Assembly: GCA_000149225.2 (NCBI GenBank)
Contig: CM000692.1
Location: forward strand, 1,178,001-1,242,000
Length of the DNA stretch: 64,000 nucleotides
Direction: 5' to 3'
Source: Lachancea kluyveri NRRL Y-12651
Taxonomy: Eukaryota > Ascomycota > Saccharomycetes > Saccharomycetales > Saccharomycetaceae
Part shown: positions 1 to 11,928 of the stretch, in pieces
How the letters are laid out: every line of letters begins with the position of its first letter
How positions within the stretch are numbered: position 1 is the stretch's first letter
Made by a program: the position numbers and the translations under genes
The notes under the pieces: generated by a model
What the model was told of the DNA's origin: nothing
Database searches by the model: none
Seen by the model: the letters and a program-made list of their open reading frames with translations, nothing else

Positions 1-1
1 T

Positions 2-1759
2 GTTCCAATATATTACAAAAAGGCACTTTACAATAACACAATTGCTTCCGTTAAGGCCAGGTACCGTAACTTTGACGATGCAATGGGTTTTGGTGCCGGT
101 CTTATGGCATACTGGGCCTTGATCTTTTTGTTCGGTATTATACACAACTTGATGAGTAAACTTGCTCCTACACTACTATTGAATATTACAAAGAAGACTT
201 CTTCTTGGACCCCTGCCAGGTATTATAGAAAGTTCATTTCAATTCCAGCAACTTTTCGCTCTCAGCATGTTGAAAGAAATGTCTTTAGAGGATTGGTTCC
301 AACTAGATTAGAGTCATTAGTGGTGTTTGGGTTTTTTGTTTTAGTTGTCGTTTTTGAAGCTACTAGGTATCATTACGTTGAAAACGATACAATTTGGCCT
401 AAGAAAGACGTTCAAATGGCACGTTACGTTGGTGACAGAACAGCTGTTATCAGTTTATTTCTGTCTATTTTGACTTTCTTACTGGCTGGTCGTAATAATA
501 TAATGTTGTGGCTCACTGGTTGGAAACAATCTACCTTTATCACATATCACAAATGGATCGCACGTATCACTGTTTTAAGTTCAGCCGCACATAGTATTGC
601 AATGTTTGCTGATTCCGTGTGGATGGGTAAGTACGGTACTAGAAAATTGACCGATTGGTACAGATGGGGTTGTGTTGCTATGGTTGCTGCCACCATACTC
701 TTTTTGCAAGCAGTTTCTTTTCTTCGTGTCTGGAACTACGAAGTGTTTTTGTATATTCATATTGCCATGGCTGTTATATTCCTCGTTGGTGTTTGGAAGC
801 ACGCCGAAGATTTTAGTTATGATCAGTGGGCATTTGCTTGTGCTGCTATTTGGGTATTTGATAGGGCTGTTAGAATTGGTAGGATCATCTCATTTGGTAC
901 CAGAGATGCAACAGTTACCATTGTTTCCAATGAAACTTTGCAGGTTACAGTTCCAAAAAGAAAGTGGTGGAAAAGTTTCCCCGGTGCTTACGGTTATGTC
1001 TACTTCCTCAAAAGTGCAGTCTTCTGGCAATCTCACCCATTTACTATTGTTGAGGAAGCAGCCGACCATGTCAAGTTTTACATCAAGATTAAAAAAGGTG
1101 CTACTGAACACATTTACAAGAAACTATTAAACGAACCAAACTACTCTGGCTCGGTGAAGATAACGGTTGAAGGTCCTTACGGTGACCACAAGCCTGTATC
1201 TTCATATGATCAAGTTTTGTTGTATACAGGTGGTAATGGTATTCCGGGTCCATACACTTATGCCAAAGAGATTTTGGAAGCTAAGGAGAGATCTAAGGTT
1301 CAATTCACCAAATTATATTGGGTTATTAGACATTGGCATTCCCTAGATTGGTTTTTGCAAGAATTTAAAACCCTTGAGAAGTATGAAAAGCTACAGGTGG
1401 TCGTTTACGTTACAAAATACGAGGATGCTAAGTTGGGTGAAAAGTTTTTAAATGAAACCTCCACTTCAAACTCCTCTCAAGATGGCGAAAAGAATATGGA
1501 ACTGGATGATGGTGATGCCAGCAATTCTTGGATTGAACCTGTACAAAGGGCTCTGCCTTTCGTAGAGTTTAGACAAGGTAGGCCAGATATAAAGCAATTA
1601 GTTACTCAGGATCTGCGGGAGGCACAAGGTTCAAATGTTGCTGTAATGACTTGTGCTCATCCACATATGTGTGATGAAGTTAGAAACGTTGTTGCCAGCC
1701 AAGCCGGAGAACACAACAGTGGTAGAATCGAATTGTTTGAGGAGTTCCAGACATGGTAG
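2..1759 (+). CDS. Ferric/cupric reductase (FRE family), 5' part outside window
   Basis: The reading frame is open from base 2, so the N-terminal signal peptide and Cys-rich domain lie outside the window; the first ATG inside it (83) is internal. About 585 residues are visible: the ferric-reductase membrane domain with the haem-binding pairs TYHKW...AHS and YIHIAMA...WKHAE, the FAD motif HPFTIVE, the NADPH-binding GPYGDHKP and GGNGIPGP motifs, and the C-terminal CAHPHMCDE segment. The family transfers electrons from NADPH across the plasma membrane to extracellular Fe(III) or Cu(II). It is the first of four tandem paralogues and the most divergent: its 3' half is not part of the near-identical block shared by the other three. 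No one-to-one S. cerevisiae FRE name can be assigned. Confidence 0.93.
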   Translation, partial: VPIYYKKALYNNTIASVKARYRNFDDAMGFGAGLMAYWALIFLFGIIHNLMSKLAPTLLLNITKKTSSWTPARYYRKFISIPATFRSQHVERNVFRGLVPTRLESLVVFGFFVLVVVFEATRYHYVENDTIWPKKDVQMARYVGDRTAVISLFLSILTFLLAGRNNIMLWLTGWKQSTFITYHKWIARITVLSSAAHSIAMFADSVWMGKYGTRKLTDWYRWGCVAMVAATILFLQAVSFLRVWNYEVFLYIHIAMAVIFLVGVWKHAEDFSYDQWAFACAAIWVFDRAVRIGRIISFGTRDATVTIVSNETLQVTVPKRKWWKSFPGAYGYVYFLKSAVFWQSHPFTIVEEAADHVKFYIKIKKGATEHIYKKLLNEPNYSGSVKITVEGPYGDHKPVSSYDQVLLYTGGNGIPGPYTYAKEILEAKERSKVQFTKLYWVIRHWHSLDWFLQEFKTLEKYEKLQVVVYVTKYEDAKLGEKFLNETSTSNSSQDGEKNMELDDGDASNSWIEPVQRALPFVEFRQGRPDIKQLVTQDLREAQGSNVAVMTCAHPHMCDEVRNVVASQAGEHNSGRIELFEEFQTW

Positions 1760-3695
1760 GCGAGTCGGTAGTATCTTAGATTTCCTCCGTTTGCGGCCTA
1801 TGTTATATTTAATATTTTTTTTAAGTTCCAAATAGATGAATAGTATTGATATTTACTCTGCAATCGAGTGTACATTGCTTTTTTCGAAACTGGGAAACTC
1901 ATCTATTTATTTGGTTGGAAACTGCATATTTTAAACAAAAGTTTAATCAAATGTATTTAAAAGAAGTGCTGTGAAAAAAAAAATAAACAAAATATTAAAA
2001 AAAAAAGAACTATAAATAGTTCCAGAAACATCTATAAAAATTGGTAAAAAACTTTATAATCCTAAGAAAACGGCACTATTTGTTTTTGTCTACGACTATA
2101 TGTAGTGTTATGTAAGCATAGAATGACTGCGGAACACAAGCCGTATACAAGATCAGAAACAACGTGGAAATATGCAGTGCTAAATATTCGTATGTACGTA
2201 TTGGGCTTAATTCAAAATCAGGCGAGCATACAGTACTAAATGTCAGATCTCAAGAAGCTATCGACATCCTAAGAAACTAAGAAGCAGTTGATAGATATAA
2301 TAAGGCTGGCTCTACTGTTCCTGAGGGCTTCTAGGGTCGAAAACACAAACAAAAATGATGTTTGCTGTCGATATTCCTTTCTATCCCAAGGGTGGTGTGC
2401 AGTTTGCTTTTTACCTGAAAGTGGACGAGACATGCTCGTCTAGTGGCTGAGAAAAAATGCAAGGCCTTTAAGGCCCACAAAAACAAAAATACAGAAGTGC
2501 ATTAAAATTTTACAAATTGCTCAACAACAATGCAGGACCTAAGATTTATAAGCTGGCACTAGCTCTAATAACTTTTGTGTTGAGCCAAGGTCCTATATAA
2601 CTAATATCGGCAAATGCAGCGCATTTCTAAGGACAAATGGCATTTTCCTCTGCTACTTCTGACCCGGTGACAGAACATTGGTTGAAAACCTTTCGTTAAA
2701 GCCACTTCGTAAAGAGTCGGTTAAAAAACTGGCATTCAACGACCTTTTCATTAAGCAGTGGTGCTGAAGTGGTGCTAGCTTCTTGAAACTGCCTGCGAAT
2801 GTGTCTTAGGAAGATCCACATTGTACCCCTCTCGTTCCTGAACAATTATGAAGAGGGGCAAGAGCCGATAAACGCGACAGGCTTCCAGCACAATAAAACC
2901 GAAGCCGCAATTAGGGCTGATAATGATATCTCAGACGCATGCTAGTAATTGTATCCTGACCTAGTGGTGAGTGCGTGTTATAAGTAAATGTTGTATACAC
3001 GTTGTTCTTCCATAACCAGTGATTACCCAGAATTTAGTGGATTTAATTTCTAATCGATGATTTTTCGAGCATTGTTTTATCTAATCAAGAAACCGCTATG
3101 TTCTACCATTGAAGGCCAGTGAAAGTACGACCGAGCGTTTAGTGCTTCTTTTCTTTTTCCAGAACCATCATGAGCCGCTCGATTCTCCGGCTGACCTAGA
3201 AGGCACCGTCAGGGTTCTCGAGATCAGTGTTTGTGTGTGAGCGAGTGCTTCTCTTGGAAAAAACTGGCGGATTTTTCCGTATTAGGGCTCTTCTGTACAG
3301 CTTTATGAAGACCGACAAAAAGCAGGTGCAATGTGACCACCAAAAAGTACACAAAAAAGGTCAAGTGCACCCCAAAATTTGTACTTTTTCACTCCTGTCT
3401 TTCTCAGCCCCTGTTTATCATGGTGAGCATGTTATTTTAAAGGGACGATTAGCTAAGTTGTCAGGATCTCTTTTCTTTTTTTTCCCTTTCTAAACAATCA
3501 TCGTAGAAATCGTTTCAGTGGGAAATGCAACTTGCAACGTAAATATGTAGATATTAATGTATCTACAATTTACATACACAATCATATATATATGGAGGTT
3601 TTTCCAGTATTTTTTACACCGTTCTCATGATCTTCATCATGATTCATTTTTATTTATGATTCGTTCCACCTTTACCTAATCAGAATCCCATCAAG
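1760..3695. other. Long spacer between FRE paralogues
   Basis: About 1.9 kb without a convincing gene, long for a yeast. The only ATG-free or short open frames (for example around 3227-3493) resemble nothing I know. It holds the promoter of the next FRE gene: an Aft1-like TGCACCC at 3366 and a run of alternating TA at about 3583-3593, some 105 bases before that ATG. Confidence 0.6.
3366..3372 (+). promoter_or_regulatory. Aft1/Aft2-like iron-response site
   Basis: TGCACCC, the core of the YRCACCC site bound by the iron regulators Aft1/Aft2 in S. cerevisiae, about 325 bases upstream of the FRE start at 3696. Seven-base matches occur by chance; the support is the match with gene function and similar sites before the other copies. 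Confidence 0.45.
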
Positions 3696-5831
3696 ATGAA
3701 GTATCTCACTCTGTTTACAGTGTTTCTGCTGTCAACCCTGACAAATGCCGCCGGTTATCGTAAGCGTACGGAAGGTGAATATATTGGTATGGCTTGTAAG
3801 AATGCTTTAACAAATACGGCTAAATTTTGCAAGGTAGATTACGTTAATGACTACTCATGTCAGTGTGTAAGCATCGACGCCATCGGATCTTATATTTACT
3901 GCGGTTATGAGCAAACTTCTAACTCAAGAGAAAGAAAAGAGTTCGAAAAATTCTATCATAAGCAGTGCCCCAATGTTACTATCGAAAGTATGCCTGCTTT
4001 ATTTGATAACGTTTCAAACTACATGGTTAACGTCAGTAACATTCGAGGTTTCAACAAATCTGCGCCTGCACATTTCCCAGTGTTTTATAACAAGACAACA
4101 TTTCATATCGCATACAACGTGGTCAGGGCTAGATACATACATTTAGACTATGCAATGGACATTGGTTATGGCCTAATGGGCTTCTGGGGTCTCGTTCTTC
4201 TGTGTGGTATTGTTACAAATTTCATGTCCAAGTTCGCGCCAAATCTACTATTATCCATCAACAACTCTGCTTCTTCATGGGCCCCAGTCAGATTATTTAG
4301 AAAACATGTTTCTATTCCAGCCACCTTTGGATTATCTCACACAAACAATGTATGGTTAGGTGGGTTATTACCAACCAGGTTAGAATCATTAGTGATTTTT
4401 GTTTTCTTTGCATTGAATATTATCTTGGAATCTGTTAAATACTCCTATGTTGCGCACAACTATCTTTTGCGTGGTGGTAAGGGAGCTCAGTTATCCTTTT
4501 ATATTGCTGTTAGAACCGGTGTCGTTAGTATGTTCCTCATGTGCTTAACCTTTTTGTTCGGTGGGCGTAATAACTTTATGATCTGGCTTACTGGTTGGAA
4601 ACAATCTACTTTCATGACTTATCATAAGTGGGTCGCTCGTACTCTAATCCTAACTGTTGTTGTTCACTCCTTAGGGTTTTTGAGGTACCTTGCTATTAAA
4701 AAGGTGCTTGACTTGTATCTAACACTTGACTGGTACATATGGGGTTGTGTTGCCACTGTTGCATGTTCTATTATGTGGATCCAAGCTTTTTCTTGGCTAC
4801 GTGTTCATTTCTATGAAGCTTTCCTGTATCTTCATATCATCATGGCAGTATTTTTCCTAGTTGGTACCTGGAAACATGTTGACTGGTTTGGATATACCCA
4901 ATGGTGCTATGCTACCGCAGCCGTTTGGGGTTTCGACAGATTTGTTAGATTGGTGAGAATTATCCATTTTGGTATTAGAACCGCTAAAGTTACAGTTGTT
5001 TCTGATGAAACGCTAGAAATTGTTGTACCAAAACATAACTGGTGGCCAACCTTCCCAGGTGCTTTCGGCTATGTGTATTTCATGAGAACCAGTTTGTTCT
5101 GGCAGTCTCATCCATTTTGTTTTGTTGATTCGGATGAAAATCACATTAAATTCTTTGTAAAGGTCAAAAATGGTGCCACCAAGTCCATCTACAAGTACTT
5201 GATGACTCAGCCAAACTACTCATGTAAGATGAAAATTGCAGTCGAAGGTCCATATGGTGATCATAAGCCAGTGGCCACATACGACCAGGTTCTGTTGTAT
5301 TCCGGTGGTAATGGTATTCCAGGCCCATACTCTTATGTTAAAGATCTGTGTCAGGCTAAGGAGAAGTCCAAGGTTCAATTCACCAAGTTCTATTGGGTCA
5401 TCAGACACTGGTACTCTCTGGATTGGTTCTTAGAAGAATTGAAAAGCCTGCAATCCTATGATAAGTTGCAAACCATCGTGTACGTCACCAAGTATGGGGA
5501 AGGGAAGGTTGGTGACAAATTTGCTATCGACAGCTCTGCTTCCAACTCTTCGGTTGACGGCGAGAAGAGATCTGACGACATCAAAGAGTCATCCGAATCC
5601 TGGTTGGAGCCTATCCAAGCTGCTCTGCCACATGTGGAGTTCAGACAAGGCAGGCCGAATATCGAACAAATTGTCGTGGAAGACCTGGCAGAAATCCAAG
5701 GCTCCAACGTGGCAGTCATGACCTGTGGCCATCCAGTTATGTGTGACGAGATCAGAAAAGTCGTGGCCGACCAGGTTGGTGAATGTAAGAACGGCAGAAT
5801 CGATTTGATCGAAGAGCTGCAAACTTGGTAA
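3696..5831 (+). CDS. Ferric/cupric reductase (FRE family), copy 2
   Basis: 711 residues, full length for the family. It begins with a hydrophobic signal peptide (residues 1-19), followed by a Cys-rich extracellular segment (CKNAL, FCKVDY, CQCVSIDAIGSYIYCGY) like that of the FRE2-FRE6 group and many N-glycosylation sequons. The transmembrane ferric-reductase domain has paired haem histidines, then come the FAD motif HPFCFVD, the NADPH motifs GPYGDHKP and GGNGIPGP, and a C-terminal CGHPVMCDE. Predicted role: NADPH-dependent reduction of Fe(III)/Cu(II) chelates at the cell surface. From about base 5150 to the stop it is almost identical to copies 3 and 4, while its N-terminal half is clearly divergent and similarity ends at the stop codon, which suggests gene conversion confined to the 3' coding region. 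Confidence 0.96.
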   Translation: MKYLTLFTVFLLSTLTNAAGYRKRTEGEYIGMACKNALTNTAKFCKVDYVNDYSCQCVSIDAIGSYIYCGYEQTSNSRERKEFEKFYHKQCPNVTIESMPALFDNVSNYMVNVSNIRGFNKSAPAHFPVFYNKTTFHIAYNVVRARYIHLDYAMDIGYGLMGFWGLVLLCGIVTNFMSKFAPNLLLSINNSASSWAPVRLFRKHVSIPATFGLSHTNNVWLGGLLPTRLESLVIFVFFALNIILESVKYSYVAHNYLLRGGKGAQLSFYIAVRTGVVSMFLMCLTFLFGGRNNFMIWLTGWKQSTFMTYHKWVARTLILTVVVHSLGFLRYLAIKKVLDLYLTLDWYIWGCVATVACSIMWIQAFSWLRVHFYEAFLYLHIIMAVFFLVGTWKHVDWFGYTQWCYATAAVWGFDRFVRLVRIIHFGIRTAKVTVVSDETLEIVVPKHNWWPTFPGAFGYVYFMRTSLFWQSHPFCFVDSDENHIKFFVKVKNGATKSIYKYLMTQPNYSCKMKIAVEGPYGDHKPVATYDQVLLYSGGNGIPGPYSYVKDLCQAKEKSKVQFTKFYWVIRHWYSLDWFLEELKSLQSYDKLQTIVYVTKYGEGKVGDKFAIDSSASNSSVDGEKRSDDIKESSESWLEPIQAALPHVEFRQGRPNIEQIVVEDLAEIQGSNVAVMTCGHPVMCDEIRKVVADQVGECKNGRIDLIEELQTW

Positions 5832-8266
5832 TTTGTACTCTATTTAATAGTTGCTGTATAATTGTTTATCCTTAGATATTTAATATTTGATTTTGTACTT
5901 CTACACCCTTATATTCTTGGCACTTGCGGAAAAATTATATAACCAACGTCTCTTGACCGTTTTCCATAGTTCTTTATGATCTTTTTCTATTTTCTCTGAT
6001 GCCTCCGAGAGTTTCTTAGAGGTTTATTGTCGAAGACACTACATCTTATAGATCGGAACTGATCGCGTTAATGTCTAAAATACACCCTTTTATGAATGTG
6101 CTTTTATGCAACGCATAAAGTTCTGGCAATTAATTTCTCGTGACAAAGGAAGGTTTAGGTCTTTCAAATTTTTAATTCAAACCCATTAGCCTTCCAACTT
6201 TTTCCTCGAGTAGTTGGCCTGTAGTTATCATTTCTGAAAACTTATATACCTTACCTTTAAATAATCAGCCTACGATGGCTTTTTCAGGTCCAAATTTTAT
6301 TATTCTGGAAGGCATGAGCACGAATCAAAAAAAAATATTTGATTATCATTATAGGGCGTCAGACTCTAACTTACAATTTATTTCTAAACCGTAGTTTGGA
6401 CATAGTACTCGTGTCCTAATAAGTCAGTGCTTTCCGTTTTTCCTATCTTATTTTATTTTTATAGTTACGGCTTCTAGCTTCTCAGTTTCTACTTTTTAGA
6501 AAACTACCTGTAGTTTGGGCAGATATAGTGTTCTTTGTGAATCAAAAGGCCATTGAGGCCACTTTTTTCAGTGTAACTTTTTGGCTCATCCACCAGACTT
6601 CGAATATTCCAAGTAATAAAAACTAGTAAGTTTTCTTAAATCTTGATTAAGTTGGTATGGCAAGGCTGTATTTCAATCGCGACTACATCAAGTACGTTTG
6701 ATTGATTTTTCTTTTACCATTATTAAGATTACCAAATGTTTCTATAGTGCGCTTACCTGCTACTTTCAGTAGCAATCATGAATTTGGGTCATCGCCGTTA
6801 ATATATAGTGTACTCTTCTCAATCTACTTGTCACAGCTACTAACCGATAGCTTTGGAATCAACAATCTGCGAAGAACATACGAACCTGATAGAAATGTCT
6901 ATTTCAAACACACGATGCCGATCCCACTGTGCATCCTTAGATATTCCAAGGAGTACGCCCGTTAAGTCTACATAATCGACTATGTGACTTAGTCAGTGCC
7001 ATCTCAAAAGGAACTTGCTAGCCTGGAACCTTCATAGACAATTTTCCGGGATATGCAACACCTTGTTTTCTTACCAACCCGATAACCTGTCCCACATTAT
7101 CTTTTTGATTATTTCATTTATAAAATACGAATAAGCCGGATAAATCAACTGTTCAACCGAAGCACATTATTTAAAGAATGTTAGATAAACAAGATTTGTG
7201 ATATAAGTAAGAAGCTTTGTCAACAAAGGGACAAAGTACTCAGGTATACAATCTAATAATGATATCAATAATTTTGTTCTTAAATTCGGAAAATTCTGAA
7301 GATTTTAGCGATACGTAGGTTGCTTTTTTTTTTTACCTTTCATTTATTTATCTTGGAACTCGTATATTACAAATTTTATAAAAGATTACATGCTTCATAC
7401 AGAAAACTGCAAGGGCACCCCTAAAACTTTTGTTGCTTCAGGTTCTCGAGAATTTTCTCGGCGCCAAACTTAGAACTGGCAGAAAAAAGACACGGCCAGG
7501 GATGTGCTGCGAGCGGCTCTAGTAAAAATAAGACCCAGCTCGAGTCAAGAATCGTAATTTTGATTCTAGAGTCCCTTTAAAATTGGCTGCTGTCATCTTC
7601 CGCACCTCCGGTTTGGGTGTCCATGAAAATTGCAGCACTAAGAAAAAAATATGAATTACAGAACTGGCTTAATTGAGGAATTGTAGTTTTGGAAGAAAAT
7701 GATCGCTCGGTCTTTTCGAAGAGCTTCTGCATATGCGTCCAAGTAAAATACATTCTGATCCATTTTACGCTACGAATTTTTCAAAAACTGGTACTGTCGG
7801 CTGCTTCTAGTCCTTGTTGACTGGCCGATCAGAACTAACATTTCTTTTAAAACCCTTGCTATGACCTGCCGACAAGTTGTATTTGCTCTAAAGATACGGC
7901 TTTAATCTCTTTTACAGTACCGTAACCAGCTAGGCCAAGGAGTTTACTACGGGACATCCACTTGAAGTATTTACCTCCAGGGTGCAAATGCCTCTCTTAT
8001 ATTGACAGAATATCGGTGTGTTTCAGTAGATCATTTTTCATTTATTTAAAAATTAAGGTTTTCTTGATTACACCCTGAATAAACGCTGATAATTAGAAGA
8101 TTCGCGGCCTTCCGGTTTCCTGAAGTATTGTTTTCTCACAGGAATGTCTCTTATTTTATCTGCGAATGGCGTGGCATAGTTATATAAGAGATACTTATTC
8201 TTAATGAAAGATGGCAGATTTTTAAATGTTATGATTATACTGTCCGTCCAAAAAATAAACAGGAAG
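5832..8266. other. Long spacer between FRE copies 2 and 3
   Basis: About 2.4 kb of mostly AT-rich sequence without a credible gene; the 87-codon open frame at 6702-6965 looks random. The right part is the promoter of copy 3, with an Aft1-like site in reverse orientation (GGGTGCA, 7980-7986) and a TATATAAG box near 8181. Confidence 0.6.
7980..7986 (-). promoter_or_regulatory. Aft1/Aft2-like iron-response site
   Basis: GGGTGCA on the plus strand, TGCACCC on the minus strand, about 280 bases before the FRE copy 3 start at 8267. Same core as the site before copy 2. Function inferred from the gene type. Confidence 0.45.
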
Positions 8267-10396
8267 ATGAAAATATCCTCTTTATTATTTTTTTTTGCAT
8301 TATTTACATTAACAACTGCTAGGACTCATTTTTATCATAATGGTCAGCTTGTTGGGAGAGCCTGTAAGACCGCTCTGTTTCGAACGGCCACTTTTTGCCC
8401 TAAAGAGACCGCTAATAGTTATATCTGTCATTGTTCAAACATTGACGCGATGGGCTCTTATTTGTACTGTGGATATGAGAATTCCCATGGTGAAAGCACT
8501 ATCTCTGGCTTTGAAAACTGGTTCTTAGCCCAATGTCCGAACTCAACTGTTGAAGAAATGAGGCAAGTCTATGCCAACGTTTCCAATTATATTGTAGACG
8601 TAAGCACTATTCCGAACTTCAACAAAAGTGTGCCCGTCCACGTTCCTGTGAGGTACAAGAGTAAAATATACAACGTCGCATTAAGATCTGGTAAGGCCTT
8701 CTACGGAAACTTTGGTGATTCGGTTTATATGGGAGCTGGTCTCATGGGTTATTGGGCAGTAATCATCCTTTGTGGTGCCATTGTGAACTTTACCTCCAAA
8801 TTCGCTCCAAATCTTCTGCTTTCTACAAACAAGAGGTTTGGCAACTCTTCCTTCGTCAGGTTGTACAGAAAGCATATTTCCGTTCCAGCCACTTTTAGAT
8901 TTTCTCATACCAACAACGTCTTCTTGGGCGGATTGTTGCCTACCAGGCTCGAATCCCTGATAATTCTGGGATACTTTGCCTTGAACGTCGCTTTTGAGTG
9001 TGCCAGGATATACTATGTTGCCAACAACACTATTTTCTCGAGTCGTAGTACCCAGTTGAGCAGAATCGTTGGTGACAGAAGTGGTATCATCAGTTTGTTT
9101 CTAATGTGCTTAACGTTTCTATTTGGTGGACGTAACAACTTCCTGATCTGGCTGACTGGCTGGAAACAATCTACTTTTATGACATACCACAAGTGGATTG
9201 CTCGCATACTTGTCATAGTTGTTGTCCTGCATTCCATCGCCATGCTAATTTATGCAGTCTACAATAACAGATTATCGAGGTGGCTTTTGCTTGATTGGTA
9301 CAGATGGGGTTGTGTTGCTACTGTGGCTGGTGCAATCATATTTATTCAAGCTATATCGTGGCTCCGTGTTAATTACTATGAAACATTCCTATACATTCAT
9401 ATTTTAATGGCTCTGTTTTTCTTTGTGGGTACCTGGAGACATGTTGAAAGATTTGGTTATGTTTCATGGTGTCATACAACCATGGCTATTTGGTGCTTCG
9501 ACAGATTTGTTAGATTGGTGAGAGTTTTATCTTTTGGATTTAGAACTGCTGAAATGAGTATAATATCCAATGAGACGTTGGAAATTACTGTGCCAAAACA
9601 TAACTGGTGGCCAACTTTCCCAGGTGCTTTCGGCTATGTGTACTTTATGGGAAGTAGCCTGTTCTGGCAGTCGCATCCATTCACATTTGTTGACACTGAC
9701 GATGAGCACATTAAATTCTTTATAAAGGTCAAAAATGGTGCCACCAAGTCCATCTACAAGTACTTGATGACTCAGCCAAACTACTCATGTAAGATGAAAA
9801 TTGCAGTCGAAGGCCCATATGGTGATCATAAGCCAGTGGCCACATACGACCAGGTTCTGTTGTATTCCGGTGGTAATGGTATTCCAGGCCCATACTCTTA
9901 TGTTAAAGATCTGTGTCAGGCTAAGGAGAAGTCCAAGGTTCAATTCACCAAGTTCTATTGGGTCATCAGACACTGGTACTCTCTGGATTGGTTCTTAGAA
10001 GAATTGAAAAGCCTGCAATCCTATGATAAGTTGCAAACCATCGTGTACGTCACCAAGTATGGGGAAGGGAAGGTTGGTGACAAATTTGCTATCGACAGCT
10101 CTGCTTCCAACTCTTCGGTTGACGGCGAGAAGAGATCTGACGACATCAAAGAGTCATCCGAATCCTGGTTGGAGCCTATCCAAGCTGCTCTGCCACATGT
10201 GGAGTTCAGACAAGGCAGGCCGAATATCGAACAAATTGTCGTGGAAGACCTGGCAGAAATCCAAGGCTCCAACGTGGCAGTCATGACCTGTGGCCATCCA
10301 GTTATGTGTGACGAGATCAGAAAAGTCGTGGCCGACCAGGTTGGTGAATGTAAGAACGGCAGAATCGACTTGATCGAAGAACTGCAAGTTTGGTAA
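8267..10396 (+). CDS. Ferric/cupric reductase (FRE family), copy 3
   Basis: 709 residues from the ATG at 8267. An in-frame ATG at 8204 adds 21 polar residues, but it lies only about 20 bases after the TATATAAG box and would bury the signal peptide, so 8267 is preferred. Signal peptide residues 1-17; Cys-rich ectodomain (CKTALFRTATFC, CHCSNIDAMGSYLYCGY); haem histidines H308/H322 and H378/H392, each pair 14 apart; FAD motif HPFTFVD near 470; NADPH motifs GPYGDHKP and GGNGIPGP; terminal CGHPVMCDE. Its N-terminal and central parts are almost identical to copy 4, and the last ~685 bases to copies 2 and 4, with divergent patches between. This mosaic is typical of repeated gene conversion. Confidence 0.96.
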   Translation: MKISSLLFFFALFTLTTARTHFYHNGQLVGRACKTALFRTATFCPKETANSYICHCSNIDAMGSYLYCGYENSHGESTISGFENWFLAQCPNSTVEEMRQVYANVSNYIVDVSTIPNFNKSVPVHVPVRYKSKIYNVALRSGKAFYGNFGDSVYMGAGLMGYWAVIILCGAIVNFTSKFAPNLLLSTNKRFGNSSFVRLYRKHISVPATFRFSHTNNVFLGGLLPTRLESLIILGYFALNVAFECARIYYVANNTIFSSRSTQLSRIVGDRSGIISLFLMCLTFLFGGRNNFLIWLTGWKQSTFMTYHKWIARILVIVVVLHSIAMLIYAVYNNRLSRWLLLDWYRWGCVATVAGAIIFIQAISWLRVNYYETFLYIHILMALFFFVGTWRHVERFGYVSWCHTTMAIWCFDRFVRLVRVLSFGFRTAEMSIISNETLEITVPKHNWWPTFPGAFGYVYFMGSSLFWQSHPFTFVDTDDEHIKFFIKVKNGATKSIYKYLMTQPNYSCKMKIAVEGPYGDHKPVATYDQVLLYSGGNGIPGPYSYVKDLCQAKEKSKVQFTKFYWVIRHWYSLDWFLEELKSLQSYDKLQTIVYVTKYGEGKVGDKFAIDSSASNSSVDGEKRSDDIKESSESWLEPIQAALPHVEFRQGRPNIEQIVVEDLAEIQGSNVAVMTCGHPVMCDEIRKVVADQVGECKNGRIDLIEELQVW

Positions 10397-11279
10397 TCAG
10401 CTTATGTATTAGTCCCCCACCTTATTTTCAATTAATCTGTTTTATAATAATTTATTTCAAACACTATAATTACTGATGTGAGCATCTAGCTTTAGACAAA
10501 TTACTTGTCCGACGCCAGAAATGTGTATGGTAATTACGCCGCCACATTGGCCTGAACGAAAGGGCTGCCGCACGTTCATTATGTGCAGTAATTAAAAATT
10601 ATCATGTGGATAGAAGCAGTAAGGTAGGCAGCTATTCCTTTTTTTGAAAAATCTAAGTACATTTCAATCTTTGGACTGACTAGATACAACAAAGCCTATG
10701 GCACTCAAACTAAACTCTCTGAATGTAATCTTCTGATATAAAGGAGAGTCCATAATATAATGCAGAGTTTTTCTACAGGTGGAAAACAACTTGGAAGTAA
10801 TGCAACCCTGTCGACCTAATCCAGTGCCAATCGTGGTTTAAACAACAGCGCTGTCACTATGTTATCCTTCTTGAGGTTCTGTAGACACCTTTAGGGCTGG
10901 GATATTTGTATTAGAATACTTACTATGCTGCGTATACTACCAAGGCTAGATGCAGGGCTGAGTATGGGCAAGGAGTAAGTCGGCAGGTGTACTTGCAGAC
11001 TGTAAAGAGCATCATGCGGGTGTTGTCAACAACTCCAACGATGTGTAGGTAACTTTTACGGGTATTTGGTGTTAATTTTAGGCTTCGCATGGTCATTTGT
11101 TGATATCATTTAACAGTAGCTATCTGACTAGGTGTATCGTTAGACACAGATAAAAATAAACTGTAACCCTCTCAACATATTACGGAATCGGAATAGAAGA
11201 TACTATAAGAATTTAAACTGTAGTATAGAAACGAAACCATTAGTTCGAGACATGGCACAGGGCTCGTTCAAAGAAAGCT

Positions 11280-11928
11280 AGTCTCTTGTGCTATCTCGAC
11301 CAAGTGTGTTAAGCACTGATGATTCGAATGATGACACGCAAGATTTTGAACAAAAGGAAATGCAAAATTTTGGGTTGGCTGGCACTAAAATGACTATCGG
11401 TCCAGAGCATATTCAATGTTCAATACCAGGGGGGGTAGCAGTAGGAAGATTATTTCGGTAAGCGACCAAAATCGTTAGATGGGTAAACCAAGTTCAACAG
11501 TGGTCTCTGAGTTATTACCTGCGAACTTGGCAGATCGATGGCGCACTTTCCGTGGCGCGGGAGAAGATGTAGGAGAATTAAATGTTCTTAGCATTCAAGA
11601 GATAAGTACTGCTAGAAGTGTTTAACAAGGACTTGATAAATCACCGTTAAAGACGCCAACATCTCTTACACTACAAAAAAATAATGGATACTCAGTGGAA
11701 ACTTTAAGGTACGATAGAGCGTGTTATGATCTGTCGCTTCAGCCAGAGCAGTTCTATCGTTATTCTATATCGAAAGAGTTTGACAGTGACGAGATTTATT
11801 TAGCCAAGCATAAGATTGGAAACATCACAGTCGATAACGTATCTGACAGCCTAGCCACTTTGAATAATACTGAACTCGAACTTGCTGGGAACGATACGAA
11901 TGAAGGAGATGAGACCATGGGAATTTGA
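11280..11928 (+). pseudogene. Decayed protein-coding relic, unidentified
   Basis: Two blocks read like real protein: about 60 codons (from SLVLSRPSVLSTDDSNDD) ending near 11460, and about 100 codons ending at 11928 with TLRYDRACYDLSLQPEQFYR and EFDSDEIYLAKHKIGNITV. The residue composition (acidic and Ser-rich, few odd residues) is unlike a random frame. Stops interrupt the blocks and the frame before the second block, where a TAA sits just upstream of QGLDKSPLKTPTSLTLQ. I do not recognise the family. It may be the remnant of a host gene lost after insertion or amplification of the FRE array. It could also be a chance open frame. Confidence 0.35.

Noticed and set aside
8204-8266. Upstream ATG of FRE copy 3
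   Set aside because: It lies about 20 bases after the TATA box and would place 21 polar residues before a typical signal peptide; the second ATG fits copies 2 and 4.
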